Shown one piece after another: positions 1 to 5,583 of a stretch of DNA of 14,810 bases (within the stretch, counting starts at the first letter, position 1; each line of letters starts with the position of its first letter). This DNA comes from JAZOTK01 sp045534775. GTDB taxonomy: Bacteria; Bacillota; Clostridia; RUG12999. The translations under genes and the position numbers were made by a program. A model generated the notes under the pieces. The model was not told the origin of the DNA. It worked only from the letters and a program-made list of their open reading frames with translations, and made no database searches. The DNA lies in assembly GCA_045534775.1 (NCBI GenBank), contig JAZSKI010000059.1:1-14810 (forward strand), written 5' to 3'.

Positions 1-2
1 GA

Positions 3-236
3 AAACAAACATACGGAGATAAAAATTTAGTTGGTAAAAATATCGAACGGTTAAGAAAAGAAAAAGGCATCAGTCAAAAAGATTTCATTGCTCAGATACA
101 GATTATGGGATGCGATATAAATCCTTCGAGCTATTCTAAACTTGAGGGGCAAGTACGAAGTGCTACGGATAAAGAAATTTTTGTTATTTCAAAAATACTT
201 GGTATTCCAATGGAAGAATTGTTTGAAGATGAATAA
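3..236 (+). CDS. XRE-family helix-turn-helix regulator, 3' part (5' end outside window)
   Basis: The frame is open from the window edge to the TAA at 234-236 and gives 77 residues with no start codon in view, so the gene begins upstream of the window. The peptide reads GDKNLVGKNIERLRKEKGIS, then QKDF, then SSYSKLEGQVRSATDKEIFV, and ends ILGIPMEELFEDE. This is the usual Cro/C1-type five-helix HTH pattern: helix 1 (IERLRKEKG), the SQKDF turn into helix 2, a recognition helix around NPSSYSKLEGQ, and a closing 'LGIPMEELF' helix. Proteins of this kind are small one-domain DNA-binding repressors. Nothing here identifies its target genes. It is convergent with the decarboxylase operon and separated from it by a shared hairpin, so a role in controlling that operon is not implied by position. 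Confidence 0.8.
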   Translation, partial: KQTYGDKNLVGKNIERLRKEKGISQKDFIAQIQIMGCDINPSSYSKLEGQVRSATDKEIFVISKILGIPMEELFEDE

Positions 237-264
237 AAATGCAAACGAAGCTTTAGAATGCAAA

Positions 265-305
265 ACAACGGCAAATTAGATTTTAAAATTCTCATTTGCC
301 GTTGT
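265..305. terminator. Bidirectional intrinsic terminator between convergent genes
   Basis: A perfect 12-bp inverted repeat, ACAACGGCAAAT at 265-276 and ATTTGCCGTTGT at 294-305, is separated by a 17-nt AT-rich loop. A T-rich run follows on the + strand (CATTTTTATTAT), and on the - strand the hairpin is followed by TTTG. It lies between the stop of the HTH gene (236) and the stop of the oadA-type gene (314), so it can end transcripts arriving from both sides. Confidence 0.85.
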
Positions 306-313
306 CATTTTTA

Positions 314-1735
314 TTATATGGGATGGGTTTTTTCTTCTGTGTTTACGAGGGTGCCGTCTATTTTATATTTTCCTGCGGCGCGTACCTCGAAGAATTTTTC
401 GGCTACCTGTTCAAAGAGGGCGTAGGATAAAATATCCTCATCCTGTTCCATATAGCCTCCGATTTTCTTTTTGATATTTTCTATCTCAGGCTTGATATTA
501 TCTGCGGGACGGCAGGTAATCTGCTGTTCATCGCCTATGATTTTCTTTTTGATTTCATCGGAAATAGGCATAGGAGTTGTACCGTATTCGCCGCGTACAA
601 GAGCCTTTGATTCTTTGCTTATCATCTTATATCTCTCGCCTGAAAGCACGTTTAAAACCGCCTGAGTACCTACAATCTGGCTGGAGGGGGTTACAAGAGG
701 CGGATTACCGAAATCGGCACGAACTCTTGGCACCTCCTGAAGCACCTCGTCAAATTTATCGGTTTTGCCCTGTTGACTGAGCTGAGAATAAAGGTTAGAC
801 AGCATACCGCCGGGTACCTGATAAAGGAGGGTATTAATATCAATTCTAAGCATTTTTTCATTTAAAAGACCCTTTGACAGGTACTCCTCACGGAGTGTTT
901 TGAAATAATCGGCAATTTCCGACAAAGCTCTGATGTCAAGACCCGTATCGTAGGGAGTTCCCTCGAAGGTTGCAACCATAGGTTCGGTTGCAGGCTGGGA
1001 TGTACCGAGTGCCATAGGAGATATTGCCGTATCAATTACGTCAACACCTGCTTCAACAGCTTTAAGATAGGTCATATCGCCTACGCCGCTGGTGTAGTGA
1101 GTATGAAGCTGTATGGGTATTTTAACGGCTTTTTTCATTTCCGTAATAAGCTCATAAGCTGTATAAGGCAAGAGAAGCGCCGCCATATCCTTGATGCAGA
1201 TAGAATCCGCACCCATATTTTCAAGGTCTTTAGCAAGCTTCACAAAGCTTTCAATGGTATGAACAGGGCTGATGGTGTAGCAAACCGTTGCCTGGACGTG
1301 ACCTCTGCCCTCCTGTGATTTCATTTTGTTTGTAGTCTCAATAGCTGTTTTTAAGTTTCTTACGTCATTTAAAGCATCAAAAATACGGATTATATCAATA
1401 CCGTTTGAGATGGATTTTTGTACAAAATACTGCACAACATCATCTGCATAATGGCGATAGCCTAAAATATTCTGACCGCGAAACAGCATCTGCAGAGGAG
1501 TATTTTTCGCTGCATCCTTGATTTTACGCAATCTTTCCCAGGGGTCTTCGTTTAAGAAACGCAGACAGCTGTCGAAGGTTGCACCGCCCCAGGCTTCCAG
1601 GGAATGGTAGCCTATCTTGTCCATTTTTTCTATGATGGGAAGCATTTGGTCTGTCGTCATACGGGTAGCAATCAGGGATTGATGTGCGTCTCTGAGACAG
1701 GTTTCGGTAATGCCTAATTTTTTTATTTCTGCCAT
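314..1735 (-). CDS. oadA: Oxaloacetate decarboxylase alpha / transcarboxylase 5S-type carboxyltransferase, without biotin domain
   Basis: This is the carboxyltransferase that moves CO2 between oxaloacetate/pyruvate and a biotin carrier. The 473-residue product is a TIM-barrel of the OadA/PycB/5S family. It has the N-terminal metal-site motif TCLRDAHQS (Asp16), the conserved Lys182 in ICIKDMAALL, and the metal ligands His211 and His213 in LHTHYTSG. The family's usual second half follows (PGGMLSNL, ADFGNPPLVTP). The chain stops without the Pro/Ala linker and biotinyl domain found in fused OadA proteins; the carrier is supplied by the separate mmdC gene of the same operon. I chose the ATG at 1733-1735 because AAAGGA lies 9 nt ahead of it. 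An in-frame ATG six codons upstream (1753) has no ribosome site. It is the last gene of the operon, 21 nt after mmdB, and ends just before the shared terminator. It could act as oxaloacetate decarboxylase, as a transcarboxylase subunit, or as both. Confidence 0.88.
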   Translation of the reverse strand: MAEIKKLGITETCLRDAHQSLIATRMTTDQMLPIIEKMDKIGYHSLEAWGGATFDSCLRFLNEDPWERLRKIKDAAKNTPLQMLFRGQNILGYRHYADDVVQYFVQKSISNGIDIIRIFDALNDVRNLKTAIETTNKMKSQEGRGHVQATVCYTISPVHTIESFVKLAKDLENMGADSICIKDMAALLLPYTAYELITEMKKAVKIPIQLHTHYTSGVGDMTYLKAVEAGVDVIDTAISPMALGTSQPATEPMVATFEGTPYDTGLDIRALSEIADYFKTLREEYLSKGLLNEKMLRIDINTLLYQVPGGMLSNLYSQLSQQGKTDKFDEVLQEVPRVRADFGNPPLVTPSSQIVGTQAVLNVLSGERYKMISKESKALVRGEYGTTPMPISDEIKKKIIGDEQQITCRPADNIKPEIENIKKKIGGYMEQDEDILSYALFEQVAEKFFEVRAAGKYKIDGTLVNTEEKTHPI

Positions 1736-1740
1736 ATTTA

Positions 1741-1750
1741 TCTTTCCTTT
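1741..1750 (-). promoter_or_regulatory. Ribosome binding site that decides the oadA start
   Basis: On the - strand the bases read AAAGGAAAGA, placing AAAGGA 9 nt before the ATG at 1735. The longer reading from 1753 has only AT-rich sequence ahead of it, so the shorter start is preferred. Confidence 0.6.
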
Positions 1751-1756
1751 CATTAA

Positions 1757-2962
1757 TTATCTTGCAAGCATTACAAGGAATACGCCCGCCGCAACGGCAG
1801 AGCCTATTACACCTGCTACGTTGGGTCCCATTGCGTGCATAAGCAGGAAGTTGGAGGGGTTTTCCTTCTGACCTACTGCCTGCGATACACGAGCCGCCAT
1901 CGGAACTGCCGATACGCCTGCCGAACCGATAAGGGGGTTGATTTTCCCTCCTGTTATCTTACACATAAGCTTACCGAACAGCAGACCGCCTGCGGTACTG
2001 ATAGAAAATGCCACAAGACCGAGGGCGATAACACCGAGGGTAGACGGTGTGAGGAAGGTTTTTGCATCGGCTGTTGCACCAACCGATAAACCGAGGAATA
2101 TTGTAACAATATTCATAAGCTCGTTCTGAACTGTTTTTGAAATTCTGTCCACAACGCCGCATTCTTTCATAAGATTACCCAGCATAAGACATCCAACGAG
2201 AGGTACTGCGTCAGGAATTATTAATGCTACAACAATTGTAACTACTATCGGGAAAATAATCTTTTCCGTTCTTGATACATCGCGAAGCTGCGTCATAACA
2301 ATTTTTCTTTCTTTTTCCGTTGTCAGCGCTTTCATAATAGGAGGCTGAATGATAGGAATAAGTGCCATATAGGAATATGCGGCAATGGCTATCATTGAAA
2401 GAAGCTCAGGTTTGAGCGTTTTTGTAACATATATTGCAGTAGGACCGTCCGCACCACCGATAATACCTATTGAACCGCCGCCTTTTAAGTCGAACAGCGG
2501 GAATACTTCAGGGAAAAATGTTCCGAGAAGTACCGCACCGATAAATGCAACGAAAACACCAAGCTGTGACGCCGCACCCAGCAGCAGACTTTTTGGGTTT
2601 GCAATAAGCGGACCGAAGTCTGTCATTGCTCCTACACCCAGGAAAATAAGCGAGGGATAAATACCAAGCTTTACGCCTAAATACAGCCAGTCAAACAGAC
2701 CGCCTTTTTTAATCATTCCTGCAAAATCTATCCCGTTTTCAAAAAATTCTTTATGCATTACTCCGCCGAGAGGCAGGTTTGCAAGCAGCATACCGAATGC
2801 TATCGGAAGCAGCAGAAGCGGTTCAAACTGTTTAACAATTGCAAGATATAAAAGCACGCAGGATATTGCAATCATCATAAGCTCAAGCCCACCCGTCTGC
2901 ATAAGTGCCATCAGTCCCGTACTCGCAGCGAAGCCTGTAAATCCTTCTATTAACTGGTTCAA
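1757..2962 (-). CDS. mmdB: Na+-translocating decarboxylase beta subunit (methylmalonyl-CoA / oxaloacetate / glutaconyl-CoA decarboxylase family)
   Basis: This integral membrane subunit decarboxylates carboxy-biotin and couples the release of CO2 to Na+ export. The 401-residue chain is almost entirely hydrophobic, with about nine to eleven membrane segments. It holds the signature GGGSIGIIGGADGPTAIY around residues 161-178, where Asp172 matches the Na+-binding Asp203 known from Klebsiella OadB. The second conserved site, NPLIGSAGVSAVPMAARV, lies at about 342-359. The start codon is TTG (2960-2962), preceded by AAAGGGTG about 8 nt away. The resulting N-terminus (MNQLIEGFTGF) resembles the family, so I prefer TTG to the internal ATG at residue 18. 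It sits 41 nt after mmdC. The sequence alone does not separate the Mmd, Gcd and Oad beta subunits; the name follows the neighbouring mmdA-type gene. Confidence 0.9.
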   Translation of the reverse strand: MNQLIEGFTGFAASTGLMALMQTGGLELMMIAISCVLLYLAIVKQFEPLLLLPIAFGMLLANLPLGGVMHKEFFENGIDFAGMIKKGGLFDWLYLGVKLGIYPSLIFLGVGAMTDFGPLIANPKSLLLGAASQLGVFVAFIGAVLLGTFFPEVFPLFDLKGGGSIGIIGGADGPTAIYVTKTLKPELLSMIAIAAYSYMALIPIIQPPIMKALTTEKERKIVMTQLRDVSRTEKIIFPIVVTIVVALIIPDAVPLVGCLMLGNLMKECGVVDRISKTVQNELMNIVTIFLGLSVGATADAKTFLTPSTLGVIALGLVAFSISTAGGLLFGKLMCKITGGKINPLIGSAGVSAVPMAARVSQAVGQKENPSNFLLMHAMGPNVAGVIGSAVAAGVFLVMLAR

Positions 2963-3003
2963 GCTTTATACACCCTTTCTGAAATTTAGTAAGTCTTTTA
3001 AAA

Positions 3004-3378
3004 TTAACCTAAAGCTATAAGGGCGTCGCCTGTGTTAACGGAAGCACCTTTTGCGGTGTAGACACCTACAACCTTACCGTCCTGAGGTGCAACGATTTCG
3101 TTTTCCATTTTCATAGCTTCAAGGATGCAAAGTACATCACCTGATTTAACACTCTGACCTTCTGTTACATTTACGCTCATAATAGTTCCGGGCATGGGAG
3201 CAGTCACCTTTACCGCACCGGCAGGCGCCGCTGATTTAGGAGCCGCCGCAGGAGCAGGAGCCGCCGCAGGTGCTGCAGATACCGCAGGCGCAGGAGCTGC
3301 TGCAGGTACTGCACCGCCTATTTCTTCAACTTCAACTTCGTATGCTTTTCCGTTAACGGTTATATTAAATTTTCTCAT
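3004..3378 (-). CDS. mmdC: Biotin carboxyl carrier protein of the decarboxylase (gamma subunit)
   Basis: This is the mobile biotin arm that carries CO2 from the cytoplasmic carboxyltransferases to the membrane subunit. The 124-residue chain has a short N-terminal segment (MRKFNITVNGKAYEVEVEEI), a flexible Ala/Pro linker at about 22-55, and a complete biotinyl-lipoyl domain from about residue 57 to the end. The biotinylation motif EAMKMEN places the modified lysine at Lys90, in the usual spot about 35 residues from the C-terminus. The architecture and length match MmdC and the 1.3S subunit of transcarboxylase. GGAGAT lies upstream of the ATG at 3376-3378. It is 24 nt after mmdD and 41 nt before mmdB. 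It is the only biotin carrier in the window, so it presumably serves both MmdA and the OadA-type protein. Confidence 0.95.
   Translation of the reverse strand: MRKFNITVNGKAYEVEVEEIGGAVPAAAPAPAVSAAPAAAPAPAAAPKSAAPAGAVKVTAPMPGTIMSVNVTEGQSVKSGDVLCILEAMKMENEIVAPQDGKVVGVYTAKGASVNTGDALIALG
3239..3316. repeat. Degenerate GCAGG-type repeats coding the Ala/Pro linker
   Basis: The + strand carries many short near-repeats of GCAGG(A/T/C)GC and GCCGCC across about 80 bp inside mmdC. They encode the Ala-rich swinging linker. Low-complexity coding of this kind is common in biotin and lipoyl carrier proteins and tends to vary in length between strains. Confidence 0.6.
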
Positions 3379-3402
3379 TTTTCATATCTCCAATCTAAAT
3401 TA

Positions 3403-3753
3403 TTATAAATTACTTTCAATCTGTTCTTTTCTGGAAACTGTGTTCCATGCAGGTGCAGACTGACCTATTCTGCGGAAGGATTTGATTTTCAGATTATAGG
3501 TCGAGGTGTTAAGTGAAGCCGCAATCGCCGCCGTAAGCACAGCGATAAGCTCTTCTTCGTCTTCCTCCTCTGCCATCTCAGGCTGTTTAATTTCAGCGGG
3601 CTGTTCAGATGGTTTTTTATTTTTCTTTTTTTCAGCCAGCTTCACAAAAAAGTGCATAATTTCAATTATTGCCCAAAGGATTGAAAGTACGGCAAAAACC
3701 ATAAACACTCCCATAATCGAAATAACAAGCATCTGTACTATATTTTCGTTCAT
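3403..3753 (-). CDS. mmdD: Sodium pump decarboxylase delta/gamma membrane anchor subunit (OadG/MmdD family)
   Basis: This small anchor holds the cytoplasmic carboxyltransferase and the biotin carrier against the membrane pump. The 116-residue protein has one N-terminal membrane helix (about residues 9-31, VISIMGVFMVFAVLSILWAI), a charged Lys/Pro/Glu linker, and the segment EEDEEELIAVLTAAIAASL at about 62-80. It ends in the conserved tail SFRRIGQSAPAW followed by NTVSRKEQIESNL, which is typical of MmdD/OadG proteins in Clostridia. GGGAGGAA stands about 8 nt before the ATG at 3751-3753. It lies between mmdA and mmdC in the operon order known from Veillonella (mmdA, mmdD, then carrier and beta), but no mmdE is present. 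Confidence 0.88.
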   Translation of the reverse strand: MNENIVQMLVISIMGVFMVFAVLSILWAIIEIMHFFVKLAEKKKNKKPSEQPAEIKQPEMAEEEDEEELIAVLTAAIAASLNTSTYNLKIKSFRRIGQSAPAWNTVSRKEQIESNL

Positions 3754-3771
3754 TTATATTCCTCCCATCTG

Positions 3772-3825
3772 TTAAAGAGGTATATTACCGTGTTTTTTGG
3801 CAGGTCTGTTTTCACGCTTGCTCAT
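3772..3825 (-). other. Out-of-frame conserved C-terminal tail of MmdA
   Basis: Read on the - strand from the ATG at 3823-3825 to the TAA at 3772-3774, the bases give M followed by SKRENRPAKKHGNIPL. The KKHGNIPL ending is the conserved C-terminus of the MmdA / propionyl-CoA carboxylase beta / transcarboxylase 12S family. It is in the -1 frame relative to the mmdA reading frame, which stops at 3822-3824. The ATG overlaps that stop as ATGA. Adding one base to the preceding CT codon would join the two frames and give ALEML-M-SKREN, the expected family sequence, for a 517-residue protein. It could be a real deletion, a sequencing or assembly error, or a recoding or restart site. No slippery heptamer is seen. 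Confidence 0.85.
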
Positions 3826-5324
3826 AGCATTTCAAGAGCGGAAATAATACGGGGCCGTGTTGAATCGGGTTCAATTACATCATCCACATAGCCTCTCTTT
3901 GCCGCCTCGTAGGGGTTTGCAAATTCATTTCTGTATTCTTCAATTTTTGCAGCTCTTGTTGCCATGGGGTCGCCGCTTGCATCAATTTCCTTTTTGAACA
4001 CAATATTTGCAGCGCCTTCAGGACCCATTACAGCTATCTCGGCAGAGGGCCACGCCAGTACAACGTCTGCGCCAACGTGCTTGGAGCTCATTGCTATGTA
4101 TGCACCGCCGTAAGCCTTTCTCAGTATAATATTAATCTTGGGAACAGTAGCCTCACAATATGCAAAGAGTAATTTCGCACCGTGTCTTATAATACCGCCA
4201 TGCTCCTGAGTTACACCGGGCAGATAGCCGGGAACATCCGTAAGCGTTACTATGGGTATATTGAAGGAATCACAGAAACGGATAAATCTTGCCGCCTTAT
4301 CGGAAGAATTCATATCCAGCGAGCCTGATGCCACCTTGGGCTGGTTTGCTATGATACCCGCGCTTCTGCCGCCAAATCTCGCAAAGCCTACTACAATATT
4401 TTTCGCAAATTCGGGCTGTACCTCCATAAAGCTTGCGGTATCAGCTATTTCGGCTATAACCTCTTTCACGTCATAGGCACGGTTTGCTTCGTCGGGAACT
4501 ATAGACATAAGCTTCTCTGATATTCTGTTCAAATCCGCCTCGTTGCAACCGTAATCGGGCGCATCCTCCAGATTGTTGGATGGCAGATAGGACAGTAATT
4601 TCTTAATACCGTCTATACAAGCTTCTTCACTGTCATAGGCAAAATGTGCCACGCCGCTCTTTGAGTTATGAGTCATAGCGCCGCCCAGCTCCTCGCTTGT
4701 TACATCCTCGCCTGTTACCGCTTTTATAACCTGCGGACCCGTAATAAACATCTGACTTGTTTTTTCTACCATAAAGGTGAAATCCTGAATAGCGGGAGAA
4801 TAAACCGCACCGCCTGCACAGGGACCCATAATTACGCTGATTTGCGGGATTACGCCTGATGCTAAAGTATTGCGGCAGAAAATATCGCCAAAGCCTGCAA
4901 GAGCATCAATACCTTCCTGTATTCTCGCACCACCCGAATCGTTAATGCCGATAATTGGTGCGCCCATTTTCATCGCCATATCCATTACCTTACATATTTT
5001 TTTAGCGTGCATTTCACCCAGCGAACCGCCTATTACGGTGAAATCCTGAGCATAGATATAAACCAGTCTGCCGTCAACCGTACCATATCCGGTTACAACA
5101 CCTTCAGCGGGAGCCGACACCTCATCCATACCTAATTTTGTTCCTCTGTGATTTACAAAGGCATCAAATTCAATAAAGCTGCCTTCGTCCAGCAAAAGTG
5201 CAATTCGCTCTCTTGCCGTTTTCTTGCCGGAGGCGTGTTGCTTTTCAATCTTAGCCTTACCGCCGCCCAACTGCAATTCTGCCTTCTTTTGCTGTAATTC
5301 AGCAATCTTACTTAAGGTAGACAT
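3822..5324 (-). CDS. mmdA: Methylmalonyl-CoA decarboxylase alpha / acyl-CoA carboxyltransferase subunit, 3' end frame-disrupted
   Basis: This subunit transfers the carboxyl group of (probably) methylmalonyl-CoA to biotin on MmdC and releases propionyl-CoA. The 500-residue chain has the two crotonase-fold halves of the family. The first half carries NDSGGARIQEG (about 128-138) and the oxyanion loop GPCAGGAVYSP (about 167-177); the second carries LRKAYGGAYIAMSSKHVGAD. The start at 5322-5324 is fixed by AGGAGG 8 nt upstream and by the family N-terminus MSTLSKIAELQQKKAEL. The frame remains open upstream for 94 more codons, but these look non-coding. The stop at 3822 cuts the protein directly after IISALEML, and the missing conserved tail lies immediately downstream in another frame. 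Veillonella MmdA is about 509 residues. Propionyl-CoA is the likeliest product, but a related acyl-CoA substrate cannot be excluded. It is the first gene of the operon. Confidence 0.9.
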   Translation of the reverse strand: MSTLSKIAELQQKKAELQLGGGKAKIEKQHASGKKTARERIALLLDEGSFIEFDAFVNHRGTKLGMDEVSAPAEGVVTGYGTVDGRLVYIYAQDFTVIGGSLGEMHAKKICKVMDMAMKMGAPIIGINDSGGARIQEGIDALAGFGDIFCRNTLASGVIPQISVIMGPCAGGAVYSPAIQDFTFMVEKTSQMFITGPQVIKAVTGEDVTSEELGGAMTHNSKSGVAHFAYDSEEACIDGIKKLLSYLPSNNLEDAPDYGCNEADLNRISEKLMSIVPDEANRAYDVKEVIAEIADTASFMEVQPEFAKNIVVGFARFGGRSAGIIANQPKVASGSLDMNSSDKAARFIRFCDSFNIPIVTLTDVPGYLPGVTQEHGGIIRHGAKLLFAYCEATVPKINIILRKAYGGAYIAMSSKHVGADVVLAWPSAEIAVMGPEGAANIVFKKEIDASGDPMATRAAKIEEYRNEFANPYEAAKRGYVDDVIEPDSTRPRIISALEML

Positions 5325-5332
5325 CCTATTTA

Positions 5333-5338
5333 CCTCCT
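5333..5338 (-). promoter_or_regulatory. Shine-Dalgarno site fixing the mmdA start
   Basis: A full AGGAGG on the - strand ends 8 nt before the ATG at 5324. This rules out the longer open frame reaching 5606. Confidence 0.85.
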
Positions 5339-5368
5339 GTTTAATAAATAAAAATATAATTTGTAATA

Positions 5369-5386
5369 TTGATAAATTTATAACAA
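5369..5386. promoter_or_regulatory. Rex-like redox operator upstream of the decarboxylase operon
   Basis: On the - strand the 18 bases read TTGTTATAAATTTATCAA. The published Rex consensus in Gram-positive bacteria is TTGTTAANNNNTTAACAA. Twelve of the fourteen specified positions match, and the two mismatches (A to T at positions 7 and 15) each lie next to the central spacer. The site is about 45 nt upstream of the mmdA ATG, in an AT-rich stretch where the promoter should be. Rex represses fermentation genes and lets go when NADH is high. The assignment rests on motif likeness alone, in AT-rich DNA where chance matches are more likely. Confidence 0.45.
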
Positions 5387-5535
5387 TCTGTAACAGACTA
5401 AATCTATCCCATGTTCTTATTTCGCCATAAGACCCTTTTTTCCTTCTTTTTTTTGAAAAATAGGTGGTATCAACAATTAAAGAAAAGATTAAAAAATTTT
5501 TTAGTGCATTTTTAATAAGCTTTTTAAAATTTTTC

Positions 5536-5564
5536 TTTACATTTACCCGAATATCGTGTATAAT
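5536..5564 (+). promoter_or_regulatory. Sigma-70 type promoter for the helicase operon
   Basis: TTTACA at 5536-5541 and TATAAT at 5559-5564 are separated by exactly 17 bp, a near-consensus housekeeping promoter. Transcription would begin near 5571, leaving a leader of only about 13 nt made up of the ribosome site AGAGGTGATTAGC before the TTG start at 5584. It also shows that the open frame upstream of 5584 is not coding. Confidence 0.8.
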
Positions 5565-5583
5565 AAATATAGAGGTGATTAGC

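Noticed and set aside
5341..5430. A specific -35/-10 promoter for the mmdA operon on the - strand
   Set aside because: Several AT-rich hexamers (for example TATATT and TATAAA) occur, but none has a fair -35 at 16-18 bp spacing, so I could not choose one honestly.
5471..5540. A/T-rich imperfect inverted repeat (AAAGAAAAG to TTTTTCTTT) upstream of the helicase promoter
   Set aside because: The pairing is almost only A-T with poor core pairing, as expected by chance in this composition.
5464..5583. In-frame GTG extension of the helicase gene (40 codons)
   Set aside because: It precedes a near-consensus promoter, encodes a Phe/Lys/Ile-rich low-complexity peptide and has no ribosome site as good as the one before TTG 5584.
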